NCBI RefSeq assembly: GCF_000632455.1
Contig: NZ_JFYL01000012.1
Location: forward strand, 1-61,605
Source: Acinetobacter sp. Ver3
Lineage (GTDB): Bacteria; Pseudomonadota; Gammaproteobacteria; Pseudomonadales; Moraxellaceae
Reading direction: 5' to 3'
Length of the DNA: 61,605 nt
In this document: positions 29,985 to 39,935 of the stretch, piece by piece
Layout: each line of letters starts with the position of its first letter
Numbering within the stretch: the stretch's first letter is position 1
Made by a program: the position numbers and the translations under genes
The notes under the pieces: model-generated
What the model saw: the letters and a program-made list of their open reading frames with translations, nothing else
Database searches by the model: none
Told to the model about the DNA's origin: nothing

Positions 29985-30293
29985 ATGCATAAAAATATTT
30001 CTGGAACAATGTTTTATTCGTTGTTATTTGCAATGGGGGGGGCACCCACGATTGCGATGATGATAATTCGATCTCAAACAGTAGCCGAAGATGTGGTTTA
30101 CCAAGTCTTTATTGGGCTGTCGATTATGATCGCTTGCATATTGGTCCCTATTATTTTAATTCAGAACACCTATTTATTTTTTAAACGTAAAGATGAGAAG
30201 CTTGAAACTCATTTAAAACCGTGGAGTCAAACCTATCTCGTGCTTAATATTTTTTGTTTGGTCTTTTGGATCAGCTATCAATTTGTTTACTAA
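29985..30293 (+). CDS. Small membrane protein of unknown function
   Basis: About 102 residues with three hydrophobic stretches, near the N-terminus, in the middle (VFIGLSIMIACILVPIILI) and at the C-terminus (LVLNIFCLVFWISYQF). A short basic loop (FKRKDEK) comes before the last. Start ATG 29985 is chosen with GAG 8 bases upstream; GTG 29976 is also possible. It belongs to no family I recognise. It lies between purA and the M48 lipoprotein gene with no sign of an operon. Confidence 0.65.
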   Translation: MHKNISGTMFYSLLFAMGGAPTIAMMIIRSQTVAEDVVYQVFIGLSIMIACILVPIILIQNTYLFFKRKDEKLETHLKPWSQTYLVLNIFCLVFWISYQFVY

Positions 30294-30395
30294 ATTACAT
30301 AACAAATAAAAAAGTGAAGAAAAATGAGATATTAAGCTTAGTTGAGTTTGTCTATAATTATGAACAAGTACTTTCAAGTAGATTGGAACATTATA

Positions 30396-31172
30396 ATGAA
30401 GAACAAATTATTGCTCGGTCTTACAGCATCTGCGGTGATCTCGATTTCAGGGTGTACAACATTTGCGGATATGGCGGGTGCGGACTCAGCGACATTAAAT
30501 GCAGCTGCTGCACAAAGTTACTCGCAAGCCATTGATACAGCTCGCAGCAAGGGCTTATTGGATACAAGCTCAAATACCTATAAGCGTATTACCAATGTCT
30601 ACAATCGTTTGCGTCCATATGCTGATCAAATGAATCAAACGGGTCAGCCATTCCAATGGCAGGTATCTGTAATTAAATCAAGTGAATTAAATGCTTCTGT
30701 CATGCCGGGTGGTAAAGTTGTTTTTTATACAGGTATTGTGGAACGTTTAAATTTAACAGATGCTGAAATTGCGGCCATCATGGGACATGAAATGATCCAT
30801 GCTTTGGAAGAGCATGCAAAAAGCAAATTGGGTGCTCAAGCTTTAACTGACTTGGCTTTAGGTGTTGGTTTAAGTGCAGCTGGGGTAGGTCAAGGTGGCG
30901 CAGCAGTTGCACAAATTGGTTCTCAACTGGGTGTAGGGTTGCCTTATTCACGTAACTTGGAGAGCCGTGCTGATCAGGGTGGATTAATGTTAATGGCTCG
31001 AGCTGGTTATAACCCACAAGCAGCGATTACATTATGGGAGAAAATGGCTAAAGCAAGTAATGGTGGCAATGCATCTTTCTTATCAACACACCCTTCAAAT
31101 GCTCAACGAATTGAGGCGATGCGTAAAAACTTACCTGCAGCTCAAGCGATTTATAACCAAAGTCGCCGTTAA
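30396..31172 (+). CDS. M48-family metalloprotease lipoprotein
   Basis: A 258-residue zinc peptidase of the M48 (BepA/LoiP/YcaL-like) group, predicted to be an envelope lipoprotein. The signal ends in the lipobox ISGC and is followed by TT, which favours the outer membrane. The zinc motif HEMIH (HExxH) is in IAAIMGHEMIHALEEH. The third ligand Glu is in NLESRADQGG. A final THPSNAQRIEAM motif matches this group. ATG 30396, preceded by GGAA, is chosen because it begins the lipoprotein signal MKNKLLLG; an earlier in-frame ATG at 30342 would bury it. The likely role is quality control of outer-membrane proteins, inferred from the family. Confidence 0.93.
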   Translation: MKNKLLLGLTASAVISISGCTTFADMAGADSATLNAAAAQSYSQAIDTARSKGLLDTSSNTYKRITNVYNRLRPYADQMNQTGQPFQWQVSVIKSSELNASVMPGGKVVFYTGIVERLNLTDAEIAAIMGHEMIHALEEHAKSKLGAQALTDLALGVGLSAAGVGQGGAAVAQIGSQLGVGLPYSRNLESRADQGGLMLMARAGYNPQAAITLWEKMAKASNGGNASFLSTHPSNAQRIEAMRKNLPAAQAIYNQSRR

Positions 31173-31184
31173 AAGAATAAAGCT

Positions 31185-31214
31185 AAAAAAGGATGCGTTA
31201 GCATCCTTTTTTTT
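31185..31214 (+). terminator. M48 gene terminator
   Basis: Stem GGATGC / GCATCC with a GTTA loop between A6 and T8. Confidence 0.9.
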
Positions 31215-31289
31215 ATATTCACCACTCAGTAAATTGTTATCACAGTATGGCTTTGATTCAAATGTATTGAAATCGAATTTATTAGACAC

Positions 31290-32339
31290 TTAAGGTGCTG
31301 GATTTGGCTGTTGTTTATGGATGATCTCAATTTCCTGAAGTATTTCTTCTGACAATGACACATTAAAAGCATCAATATTTTCTTTGAGTTGATTTAAATC
31401 GGTTGCACCAATGATTGTGCTGGTCACGAAGAACTGCTGCTTAATGAAAGCTAACGCTAATTGCGTTAATGTCAGTCCATGTTTTTCTGCTAAGAGTGCG
31501 TATTGTTCAGTTGCCCATTCACTTTCAGGATTACTATAACGCGAAAATCTAGAGTATAAGGTGACTCTGGCATTTGCAGGTCTCGCACCATGTCTAAATT
31601 TTCCTGTTAAATAGCCAAAAGCGAGTGGTGAATAGGCCAGTAAACCGATGCCTTCAAATTTAGCAATCTCCGACATGCCGATTTCATAGGTACGATTTAA
31701 TAAGTTATAGGGGTTTTGTACAGAAACAAATTTAGACAGCCCTAACTTTTCTGCTAAATGTAAAAATTTCATGGTTCCCCATGGTGTCTCATTGGAGAGT
31801 CCGATATAACGAATTCTGCCTTTATTAATTTCCGCTTGAAGGGCAGATAAGGTTTCCTCGAGTGGTGTGATATCTAGTGTACTGTGAGCATGGTGATTGG
31901 TATAACCCAATTGACCAAACATATTGGTTGGGCGTTGAGGCCAATGCAGCTGATAAAGATCAATATAGTCAGTTTTTAAGCGTCTAAGATTTGAGTCTAA
32001 GGCTGAGCTGATGTCGCTGGCAGTATAGCGAGTTGTGCCGCCTCTAATATTGCTACCACCTTGGCCTGGACCTGCAATTTTTGAAGCAAGAAAAAGTTGA
32101 TCACGTTGGCCGCGCTGCTGAATCCAATTGCCGATAATTTCTTCCGTCGCTCCTTGAGTTTCGACTTTAGGTGGTACTGGGTACATCTCTGCAGTATCCC
32201 AAAAATTTAACCCCCGCTCGAGTGCATATTCCAGTTGTTGGAAAGCCTCGGACTGGCTATTTTGCTCACCAAAGGTCATTGTTCCTAAACAAATTTCGGG
32301 AACGTGTATATCTGTTTGCCCAAGTCGATTAAATTTCAT
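31290..32339 (-). CDS. tas: Aldo/keto reductase, Tas-like
   Basis: A 349-residue NADP(H)-dependent aldo/keto reductase resembling E. coli Tas throughout. Recognisable segments are LGTMTFGEQNS, the Asp/Tyr active-site run DTAEMYPVPPKVETQG, LYQLHWPQRPTNMFG with the catalytic His, and the cofactor end STIIGATDLNQLKENI. Start ATG 32339 has AAGG 9 bases upstream; the ATG three codons earlier touches that site and is less likely. The physiological substrate of Tas proteins is not established. It is a single gene, convergent to the M48 peptidase gene. Confidence 0.92.
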   Translation of the reverse strand: MKFNRLGQTDIHVPEICLGTMTFGEQNSQSEAFQQLEYALERGLNFWDTAEMYPVPPKVETQGATEEIIGNWIQQRGQRDQLFLASKIAGPGQGGSNIRGGTTRYTASDISSALDSNLRRLKTDYIDLYQLHWPQRPTNMFGQLGYTNHHAHSTLDITPLEETLSALQAEINKGRIRYIGLSNETPWGTMKFLHLAEKLGLSKFVSVQNPYNLLNRTYEIGMSEIAKFEGIGLLAYSPLAFGYLTGKFRHGARPANARVTLYSRFSRYSNPESEWATEQYALLAEKHGLTLTQLALAFIKQQFFVTSTIIGATDLNQLKENIDAFNVSLSEEILQEIEIIHKQQPNPAP

Positions 32340-32446
32340 GCTAAACATCCTTGCTGTATTTTTTAAGCTGATATATTGAAATCATACCGAATCTAAGCTT
32401 CAAAACGTATGTAAAATAAATTCGAAAGTTTTCAGAAAAAAGGCAA

Positions 32447-32477
32447 TAAAAAAGCAAATCGTCAGATTTGCTTTTTT
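32447..32477 (-). terminator. crp/vfr terminator
   Basis: On the minus strand a stem GCAAATC / GATTTGC with a four-base loop and T run, 22 bases after the regulator stop. Confidence 0.9.
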
Positions 32478-32498
32478 GAATGTAGATCAGATGAAAAT

Positions 32499-33212
32499 TT
32501 ATTCATCATCATTGTTGTCAAAGTCTTCTTCAACAGAATTTACTGCTTCTAATGATGAATCAAAAATTAAGATAGCTTTACCATCAGTTTCAATCATGCC
32601 TTGCTCTTCAAGTGTTTTAAGAACACGACCAACCATTTCACGTGAACAACCTACAATACGACCAATTTCTTGACGAGTAATACGAATTTGGCGTCCATTT
32701 GGAAGAATCATTGCTTCAGGTTGAGCTGACAAGTCGATTAAACAACGTGCAATACGACCCGATACATCAATAAATGCTAGGTCAGTTACTTTTCGAGTTG
32801 TATTTTTTAAGCGACGAACGAGCTGTGCGAACACCGCATAGCTAAGATCTGGATACTGCTTACTTACTTCATGGAAGTTAGCATATGAAATTTCAGCAAT
32901 CTCACATACATCACGTGTACGTACTTCTGCAGTACGCTGAGGATTACTTTCAAATAATCCCATCTCTCCAAAAAAGTCCCCTGGGTTTAAATAGGCTACA
33001 ACAATTTCACGTTCATCATCTTCACGTAAAATAATTGAAACCGACCCTTTTAAAATTAGATACAGAGATTTCGACTCTGAGCCCGCATCAATAATTGAAG
33101 TTCGTTTTGGAAATCTATTGATGTGCGCACGCTTGAGCAAAGCTTTGACAGATTCAGGTAATTGACCTGGCGACAAAGCATCTGTACTAAGTTGTGAAAA
33201 ATTAGAAGTCAT
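32499..33212 (-). CDS. Crp/Vfr-family cyclic nucleotide-binding transcription regulator
   Basis: A 237-residue CRP-family activator. The N-terminal cAMP-binding beta-barrel contains GDFFGEMGLFE near residue 80 and the Arg of the phosphate cassette in QRTAEVRT. The C-helix is followed by a winged helix with RITRQEIGRIVGCSREMVGRV as the recognition motif, close to CRP/Vfr. The last 20 residues form an unusual acidic tail (VEEDFDNNDDE), absent from E. coli CRP. The divergent osmC-like gene next door mirrors the crp-yhfA arrangement of E. coli, which supports calling it the CRP orthologue. Confidence 0.93.
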   Translation of the reverse strand: MTSNFSQLSTDALSPGQLPESVKALLKRAHINRFPKRTSIIDAGSESKSLYLILKGSVSIILREDDEREIVVAYLNPGDFFGEMGLFESNPQRTAEVRTRDVCEIAEISYANFHEVSKQYPDLSYAVFAQLVRRLKNTTRKVTDLAFIDVSGRIARCLIDLSAQPEAMILPNGRQIRITRQEIGRIVGCSREMVGRVLKTLEEQGMIETDGKAILIFDSSLEAVNSVEEDFDNNDDE

Positions 33213-33361
33213 GCTTTTTAAATTCCGATTTGGATAGTAACTAGATCTTTAGACCTAAATAAACTTGCCACGTGAAGCATAAGAGGTGAAATTCCTTATC
33301 AGCTCAATATATGCTAGTGTACAGTCCTAAGTAAATTTATAGTTTTTTTTAGGTAGTTGCA

Positions 33362-33787
33362 ATGCATACTAGCGTACATTGGTTAGAGAATGTTGCTTTT
33401 GAAGCAAAATCTGAAAGCGGTCACCAAATTATCATGGATGGTGCTGAAGCTTACGGTGGTGAAAACCGTGGTCCACGTCCGATGGAACTCATTTTAATGG
33501 GGCTTGGTGGGTGTGCTTCGTTTGATATTGTGACCATATTAAAAAAATCTAGACAAGATGTGACTGGTGTTCAATGTCAGTTGAAAGCTGAGAGGGCAGA
33601 CACAATTCCTGCGGTTTTCACGAAGATACATTTGCATTTTGTGGTTACAGGAAAAGCAATTAAAGAAAAGCAAGTCGCTAAAGCGGTTGAGCTATCTGCA
33701 GAAAAATATTGCTCAGCAAGTAAAATGCTTTCAGATGGCGGTGTTGAAATTACACATGATTTTGAAATCATTGAAGCCGAAGCTTGA
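33362..33787 (+). CDS. OsmC family protein (YhfA-like)
   Basis: A 141-residue OsmC/Ohr-superfamily protein, close in size and motifs to YhfA. Both family cysteines are kept: Cys51 in LGGCASFD and Cys117 in EKYCSASK. They reduce organic hydroperoxides in characterised members. It is divergent from the crp/vfr gene across about 150 bases, a pairing also found in E. coli. Regulation by that protein is possible, but I saw no clear TGTGA-N6-TCACA site. Confidence 0.92.
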   Translation: MHTSVHWLENVAFEAKSESGHQIIMDGAEAYGGENRGPRPMELILMGLGGCASFDIVTILKKSRQDVTGVQCQLKAERADTIPAVFTKIHLHFVVTGKAIKEKQVAKAVELSAEKYCSASKMLSDGGVEITHDFEIIEAEA

Positions 33788-33799
33788 TTTTATCGAGTT

Positions 33800-33829
33800 A
33801 AAAAAAGCAACCTTAAGGTTGCTTTTTTT
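33800..33829. terminator. Bidirectional terminator osmC / rhodanese
   Basis: Perfect stem AAAAAAGCAACC / GGTTGCTTTTTT between convergent genes. Confidence 0.92.
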
Positions 33830-33851
33830 ATGTAAGTTGAGCGAATCAATT

Positions 33852-34340
33852 TTACTCTTGTACCCATGGCAGATTATGAAATCGCCAGCCATTGTAAGTA
33901 CCACGATGGGAGTTGGGATCTAAATCACCTTCAAAACCTTGATCGATATTATATACGTTTGTGAAACCAGCGTTATACGCCACACTCGCTGCTGCTGCAG
34001 AGCGCTTTCCACTACGGCACATGAGCAAAATGATGTCATATGCATTAACAAAAGATTGTAACTTCTCTAAAAACTCAGGGTTACGTTCAAGTGAGATGCC
34101 TGTGAGCCAAGGAATATGTTCAGAATGTTCGACATAACCTACGAATTTTCGCTCTTCATGTGTTCTGACATCAATAATGATCGCTTGTTGGGATTGGAAC
34201 AAAAGCCACGCATCTTGGGGTTTTAAAGAGCCTGCAAAGAGGAGTGTATGATCTTCTACATTTTTTTTTGCTTCAGATAAAATAAATTTAATTTTATCTT
34301 GATGGACTTTATTTTCTGAGAGATTTATAAAATGATTCAT
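33852..34340 (-). CDS. Rhodanese-like domain protein
   Basis: A 162-residue single rhodanese domain. The active-site loop CRSGKRSAAAA contains the catalytic Cys at about residue 109, and IIDVRTHEERKFVGYVEHSEHIP is the usual N-terminal CH2-type motif. It has an N-terminal extension of about 45 residues and a C-terminal tail GTYNGWRFHNLPWVQE seen in several proteobacterial rhodaneses. It probably transfers sulfane sulfur, but the acceptor is unknown. A nine-base A run in the 5' part keeps its frame. It is monocistronic and divergent to clpB. Confidence 0.9.
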   Translation of the reverse strand: MNHFINLSENKVHQDKIKFILSEAKKNVEDHTLLFAGSLKPQDAWLLFQSQQAIIIDVRTHEERKFVGYVEHSEHIPWLTGISLERNPEFLEKLQSFVNAYDIILLMCRSGKRSAAAASVAYNAGFTNVYNIDQGFEGDLDPNSHRGTYNGWRFHNLPWVQE

Positions 34341-34716
34341 GTAAGTATGCCTGAATGATTAAATCATCCGTTTATGGAAAACGGTGATTATTATAAGTTT
34401 TATCTATATTCTTTAAATAAATATAAAATTGATTGTTTATCTTATAAATTCATATTGAATGATTTTGCACAACATGTACCGATTAGGTCGATATAAGTTC
34501 GGCGTACTCCTATGTGATGATTTGAGAACAATAATGACCGTTTACTGAGAATATATTTTCTTTGTCATATGTAGTGAATAGTAGATAAATATCATAATCA
34601 CCATGAAAAAATTGTGAAGTGGTATTGAAAAATGTATGAGCAGCACAAATATTATAATTATAATCTATCTTTATTTTTTAAATAATTGAAATTTAAGAAA
34701 ATAATTAAAAAACCGA
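34341..34716. other. Intergenic region rhodanese / clpB, nothing further seen
   Basis: Very A/T-rich and without coding frames of interest. The rhodanese promoter must be near its right side. No repeats or hairpins with T runs were noticed apart from the heat-shock promoter that follows. Confidence 0.4.
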
Positions 34717-34745
34717 CTTGAAATATGACGCTTCTCACCCATTAA
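34717..34745 (+). promoter_or_regulatory. Sigma-32 heat-shock promoter of clpB
   Basis: CTTGAAA at 34717-34723 and CCCATTAA at 34738-34745, separated by 14 bases, match the RpoH consensus (CTTGAAA and CCCATnT). The clpB start is 38 bases further. rpoH itself is encoded at 58.5-59.4 kb in this window. Confidence 0.88.
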
Positions 34746-34782
34746 CTAAGCAAGTACCAAATTTGTTGTGAGGAAAATAATA

Positions 34783-37359
34783 ATGCGTTTTGAAAAATTT
34801 ACAAATCGCTTACAGCAAGCCTTATCTGATGCGCAATCTTTAGCAATGGGCAAGGATCATACAGCGATTGAAGGCATCCATATACTATCGACACTGCTTG
34901 AAGAGCCATCAAATATGAGTTTGTTGCAGCAGGCAGGGGCGAATTTACGAGAATTGAGCACAAAGTTGCAACAGGCGCTTGCTGATGCACCAACACTTGC
35001 CCATCCAACTGGGGATATCAATCTCAGTCCAGATGTGGTTAAAGCGCTTAACTTGGCAGATAGTTATGCACAAAAATCGGGTGATGAGTTTCTTTCAACA
35101 GATTGGGTGTTACTTGGTTTAGCGGAAACGGGTGCAACCAAAACTATTTTGAATGCGGTTGGAGTTCAATCCGCAGGTTTAAAAGCGGCGATAACTAAAG
35201 TTCGAGGTGATGAAAAAGTCATGAGTAACAATCATGAAGATCAACGTGATTCATTAAACAAATACACCATCGATCTCACTGAGCGAGCACTTTCTGGCAA
35301 GCTTGATCCAGTGATTGGGCGAGATGATGAAATTCGTCGAACAGTTCAAGTTTTATCACGCCGTACAAAAAATAATCCTGTTTTGATTGGTGAGCCGGGT
35401 GTCGGTAAAACTGCCATTGTTGAGGGTTTAGCACAGCGTATCGTTAATGGAGAAGTGCCTGAAAGTTTAAAAAATAAACGTGTCTTATCACTTGATCTTG
35501 GATCGCTTTTAGCTGGTGCAAAATATCGTGGTGAATTTGAAGAGCGCTTAAAAGCAGTATTAAAAGATCTTGCTAAACATGATGGTGAAATTATTCTGTT
35601 TATCGATGAGTTGCACACTCTAGTCGGTGCAGGTAAAGGCGACGGTGCAATGGATGCAGGTAACATGTTGAAACCTGCTTTAGCACGCGGAGAATTACGT
35701 TGTGTAGGTGCTACAACTTTAGATGAATATCGACAATTCATTGAAAAAGATGCAGCACTTGAACGTCGTTTCCAGAAAGTATTGGTTGACGAGCCTAGCG
35801 TTGAAGACACGATTGCGATTTTACGTGGATTAAAAGAGCGCTATGAAGTACATCATGGTGTCAAAATCTTAGATTCTGCCATCATTGCTGCAGCTAAAAT
35901 GTCACATCGTTACATTACAGATCGTCAACTACCAGATAAAGCGATTGATCTAATTGACGAGGCGGCATCTCGAATTAAGATGGAGCTTGATTCAAAACCT
36001 GAGTCTCTAGATAAATTAGAGCGTCGTCTTATTCAACTCAAATTACAGCTTGAGGCTGTAAAAAAAGACGAAGATGCGGGAAGTAAAGCTGAAGTTTCAC
36101 ACTTAGAAAAACAAATTGCTGAAGTGGAGAAGGAATACAGCGATCTTGAAGAAGTGTGGGTTTCTGAAAAGCGTTTGGTCCAAGGCGATCAACAAATTCA
36201 GGCTGAGCTTGATCAAGCACGTATTGCGATGCAAAAGGCACAACGTGAAAATGATCTAGCTGAAATGGCTCGTCTTCAATACGGTGTTATTCCTGATTTG
36301 GAGAAACGACTCAGTGAAGAAGCATCTGAAGAGAAAGTTGAACCTAAATTATTGCGTAATAAAGTGACGGACAATGAAATTGCCGAAGTTGTAAGTGCAG
36401 CAACAGGAATTCCTGTAGCAAAAATGCTACAGGGTGAGCGTGAAAAATTACTCAGTATGGAAACATTTTTACATAACCGCGTCGTAGGCCAAGATGAAGC
36501 GGTAGTTGCAGTTTCTAATGCTGTACGACGCTCACGTGCTGGACTTTCAGATCCGAATCGCCCAAGTGGTTCATTCTTATTTTTAGGTCCAACAGGTGTT
36601 GGGAAAACTGAGTTAACTAAAGCTTTAGCAAACTTCTTATTTGACAGTGACGATGCCATGATCCGTATCGATATGTCTGAATTTATGGAGAAACATTCTG
36701 TTAGTCGTTTGGTGGGAGCACCTCCTGGTTATGTTGGTTATGAAGAGGGTGGTGTGCTAACTGAAGCAGTACGCCGTAAGCCTTATAGCGTGGTGTTATT
36801 TGATGAAGTAGAGAAGGCTCATCCAGATGTATTTAACATTCTGCTTCAGGTACTTGACGATGGTCGCTTGACTGATTCGCAAGGGCGTGTGGTGGATTTT
36901 AAAAATACCGTGATCGTCATGACTTCAAACTTAGGTTCAAATGAAGTGCGCGAATTAGGTGACATGGCGACGGAACAAGATGTACGCAGTGTTGTGATGG
37001 CTGCTGTTTCTGAGCATTTTAGACCAGAGTTTATTAACCGAATTGATGAGCTTGTAATCTTCCATGCACTGAAAAAATCGCAGATTCGAGGTATCGCGGA
37101 TATTCAGTTAGATCGCTTACGTGCTCGTTTGGCTGATCGTGATTTAAGTTTGACTGTAGATGACACTGCTTTCGATGAATTAATTGAGGCAGGATATGAC
37201 CCAATCTATGGGGCTCGACCACTTAAACGTGCTATTCAACAAAAGGTTGAAAATACATTGGCTCAAAAAATCTTGGCGGGAGAATTTTTGCCAGGAGATA
37301 CAATTGTTATACAAAGCACTGATGGAAATTTGAGTTTTAGTAAACTTAAATTAAATTAG
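34783..37359 (+). CDS. clpB: ATP-dependent disaggregase ClpB
   Basis: Hsp100 chaperone of 858 residues that, with DnaK, pulls polypeptides out of aggregates. In order: N-terminal Clp repeats (1-145), AAA-1 with GEPGVGKT at residues 203-210 and [10 protein letters not shown], the coiled-coil middle domain at about 400-525 that distinguishes ClpB from ClpA/C, and AAA-2 with GPTGVGKT. The last domain contains [13 protein letters not shown] 34783 with GAGG at 34770-34773 is the natural start; GTG 34768 overlaps the ribosome site. A sigma-32 promoter precedes it. Confidence 0.98.
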   Translation: MRFEKFTNRLQQALSDAQSLAMGKDHTAIEGIHILSTLLEEPSNMSLLQQAGANLRELSTKLQQALADAPTLAHPTGDINLSPDVVKALNLADSYAQKSGDEFLSTDWVLLGLAETGATKTILNAVGVQSAGLKAAITKVRGDEKVMSNNHEDQRDSLNKYTIDLTERALSGKLDPVIGRDDEIRRTVQVLSRRTKNNPVLIGEPGVGKTAIVEGLAQRIVNGEVPESLKNKRVLSLDLGSLLAGAKYRGEFEERLKAVLKDLAKHDGEIILFIDELHTLVGAGKGDGAMDAGNMLKPALARGELRCVGATTLDEYRQFIEKDAALERRFQKVLVDEPSVEDTIAILRGLKERYEVHHGVKILDSAIIAAAKMSHRYITDRQLPDKAIDLIDEAASRIKMELDSKPESLDKLERRLIQLKLQLEAVKKDEDAGSKAEVSHLEKQIAEVEKEYSDLEEVWVSEKRLVQGDQQIQAELDQARIAMQKAQRENDLAEMARLQYGVIPDLEKRLSEEASEEKVEPKLLRNKVTDNEIAEVVSAATGIPVAKMLQGEREKLLSMETFLHNRVVGQDEAVVAVSNAVRRSRAGLSDPNRPSGSFLFLGPTGVGKTELTKALANFLFDSDDAMIRIDMSEFMEKHSVSRLVGAPPGYVGYEEGGVLTEAVRRKPYSVVLFDEVEKAHPDVFNILLQVLDDGRLTDSQGRVVDFKNTVIVMTSNLGSNEVRELGDMATEQDVRSVVMAAVSEHFRPEFINRIDELVIFHALKKSQIRGIADIQLDRLRARLADRDLSLTVDDTAFDELIEAGYDPIYGARPLKRAIQQKVENTLAQKILAGEFLPGDTIVIQSTDGNLSFSKLKLN

Positions 37360-37378
37360 AATTTAATAAACAAACTTA

Positions 37379-37408
37379 GAAAACCTGAATTCGTTCTAGG
37401 TTTTTTTT
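37379..37408 (+). terminator. clpB terminator
   Basis: Stem AAACCT-GAA / TTC-AGGTTT with a TTCG loop, one bulged T and a T8 run. Confidence 0.88.
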
Positions 37409-37564
37409 CATTTAAGTGATTTAAAAATAATAAATTTATTTTTTAATAAAATTGCTACTCAAATCTATTAAGTATAAGATTGCACTCAATATTTTTGTGA
37501 ATAAATGTTTAATTTGTTTATTGATTCACAAAAGGAATTCATTGTTTAGCTTAATGGGATCAAT

Positions 37565-38402
37565 ATGCTAGAATTAAAACGACTCCGAAAATTAAAAAAA
37601 GAACCTTATAGTGAGTTTGTTAAGGTAAAAGATTTAAAACCCCGTGATATTGAAAAGATGTTCAATATTTACAGTAACTATTATTCAAATACAGTCTTTG
37701 AAATTTTTGAAAGAGACCTTCTGGAAAAGACTGGTGTGTTTATCATTCGAGAACCCAAAAAAGATTTTTTAGTGGGTTTCTCAACTGTAATGGAGCGAAA
37801 TTTTACCGTGAACGGTAAAACTGCCCATGCTTTTTTTTAGTGGTGATACCATTATTGAGGAGGCGTATTGGGGTAGTCGAGCATTACAACGTGCGATGTT
37901 CCGTTATGTAATGACCTTCAAATTACGTCATACGGGTGTACCGATCTATTGGATGCTGATCTCAAAGGGCTTTAAGACCTACTTACTTCTTGCAAATAAT
38001 TATTATCACTATTATCCAAATCCTGAAAATAAAGATGAATATTTAAAAGATTATGTTGAAGCGTATTGTCGTGAGTATTTTGCAGAATACTATGATGATG
38101 AATCAAAGCTGATTGATTTTGGAGAAAACTATCAGTGTCTGAAACCTGATGTGGCCCCAATAACAGAAGAAATGCGCCAGAAAAATCGTAAAATTGAGTT
38201 TTTTGAGGAATGCAATCCATCTTGGGTTCAAGGTACTGAATTACCGTGTATTGGTGAGCTGCGTTGGGTTGATATTTTGCAAACAGCGGTAAGGTTTGTG
38301 AAAAAATCATCGCTCAAAAAAAATAAGTCGAATCTGAATAAAGATAAATTATCTAAATCGGCTCAAACCAAAGATCAAGATCAAGATTCTAAGGTGGCCT
38401 AA
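37565..38402 (+). CDS. Acetyltransferase-like protein of a GH3 operon, frame broken by one extra T
   Basis: Two adjoining frames (37565-37840 and 37827-38402) make one protein of about 278 residues if the T8 run at 37831-37838 is read as T7, restoring ...KTAHAFFSGDTIIEEAYW.... The merged protein has alternating strands and helices reminiscent of a GNAT fold (GVFIIRE...FLVGFSTV, then a helix RALQRAMFRYVM). It ends in a Lys/Asp/Gln-rich tail. I cannot see a clean acetyl-CoA loop, so the family is tentative. The stop overlaps the GH3 start by one base (TAATG), which ties the two genes together. In the sequence as given the gene is disrupted. Confidence 0.72.
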
Positions 38403-39925
38403 TGTCTGTGATATTTGCAGCTCATCAAGTTTTAAATTTGGCCTGTAAAAAATCATTTAAAGACTTTTATCAATACGCTGATCAATTGGAAAAAGTTCAG
38501 CGTGATAAATTAAAAGTTATATGTGATGATCCAAAGATGGAATATGAGTCGTTTGCTCAACATTTTCCAGTAACACGTTATGCTGATTGGAAGCAGAAAG
38601 TTGAAGCATCACGTAATCAATGCGTAAATTTACTTAATAAAAGTAAAATTATCCGATTCCAGCCTACAAGTGGTTCAAGTGAAGCACTCAAATTTATTCC
38701 ATATACCCAACAATTTTTAGGTGAAATAGATCAGGCGATTGGTTTATGGCTCACGAGTTTATATCGTCGTTATCCTGAATTAAAACGTACAACACACTAT
38801 TGGTCTGTATCTTGGTTGCCTGAAAGCCAGCGTCAACTGACGACCACTCATAATTTAAATGATGATAGTGCCTTACTTTCTTTTTCAAAACGAATTTTAA
38901 CTCAAATTACGCAGGCCGTGCCTGCTGACATTGCTTTGGCAGAAACTGCTGAAGATGCGATGTTCGCTACAGCTGTGTATTTAGTCAGAGATGCAAATCT
39001 CGGCATGATTTCGGTTTGGAGTCCAACTTTTGCACTGCAACTGATCGAAATTATCCAAGAAAATAAGAGTGAAATCGTTGAAGTTTTATCGACTGGTCAG
39101 TGGAGTCGTCAGAGATTAGATTTCTTAAAAATCAAAAAATCTGTGCAACGTAGCCAGATTTTAAAACAATTAGATTTGGAAGACCCGACTTGTTGGAAAA
39201 AATTATGGCCAAAGCTATTTTTAATTTCATCTTGGGATACAGCAAGTGCACAGCACTGGGCACAAATTCTAAAAACCAAAATTAAGGGTGTAAGTTTTGA
39301 GGGTAAAGGGCTTTGGGCCACTGAAGGTGTGGTAACTATACCTTTAGAAGATCATTATCCACTGATGTATCAAGCTCATTTTTATGAGTTTCAGGATTTA
39401 GATACTCAGCAAATTTATCCTGCTTGGCTGCTTAAACCAGGTCAAATCGTGAGTCCTATTATTACGACGGGGTCAGGTTTGAAACGCTATATTATTGATG
39501 ATGAGTTATTGGTTGATACTTTTTATCAGGGTATCCCTTGCTTTAAATTCCTTGGTCGAAAGATGACAGTTGATTTGGTCGGTGAGAAGATTGATCAAAC
39601 GGTTGCTTTGAGTGTGATCGATACATTTAAACAAAACGGTTTTTTACCCATTAGTTTACTTGGAATAGAACAGACCGAATCGAAACCTTATTATGTTTTG
39701 CTTTCTGAGGGTAGTGTGAGTGGGCAGCCGTCTGATCAACAGTTAGATCAATTGCTAAAACAAAATTTTCACTATGAGCTGGCGCGTAATTTAGGGCAAT
39801 TAGATGAAGCGCGCGTGATGCATGTGGAAGATGCATGGCATGAATATAAGACTATCGCAATGCGCAATGGCATGATTGAGGGGAATATCAAGCCAGAACC
39901 TTTGAAGAAAATGAAATTTATTTAA
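38402..39925 (+). CDS. GH3-family acyl-acid amido synthetase
   Basis: A 507-residue member of the GH3 family, adenylating enzymes that activate a carboxylate with ATP and couple it to an amine; in plants they conjugate auxin or jasmonate to amino acids. The ATP loop QPTSGSSEALKF is at residues 87-98. The second nucleotide motif is seen as LWATEGVVTIPL near 301, the third as RYIIDDEL near 361, followed by the strong family run FLGRKMTVDLVGEKI. Length is slightly below the plant enzymes. Both neighbours are acetyltransferase-like. Its carboxylate and amine substrates are unknown. There is no signal peptide, so it acts in the cytoplasm. Confidence 0.88.
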   Translation: MSVIFAAHQVLNLACKKSFKDFYQYADQLEKVQRDKLKVICDDPKMEYESFAQHFPVTRYADWKQKVEASRNQCVNLLNKSKIIRFQPTSGSSEALKFIPYTQQFLGEIDQAIGLWLTSLYRRYPELKRTTHYWSVSWLPESQRQLTTTHNLNDDSALLSFSKRILTQITQAVPADIALAETAEDAMFATAVYLVRDANLGMISVWSPTFALQLIEIIQENKSEIVEVLSTGQWSRQRLDFLKIKKSVQRSQILKQLDLEDPTCWKKLWPKLFLISSWDTASAQHWAQILKTKIKGVSFEGKGLWATEGVVTIPLEDHYPLMYQAHFYEFQDLDTQQIYPAWLLKPGQIVSPIITTGSGLKRYIIDDELLVDTFYQGIPCFKFLGRKMTVDLVGEKIDQTVALSVIDTFKQNGFLPISLLGIEQTESKPYYVLLSEGSVSGQPSDQQLDQLLKQNFHYELARNLGQLDEARVMHVEDAWHEYKTIAMRNGMIEGNIKPEPLKKMKFI

Positions 39926-39935
39926 GAATTTAAAA

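Noticed and set aside
34261..34269. Fourth homopolymer frame break in the rhodanese gene
   Set aside because: The nine-base T run (A on the coding strand) leaves an uninterrupted frame with plausible N-terminal sequence.
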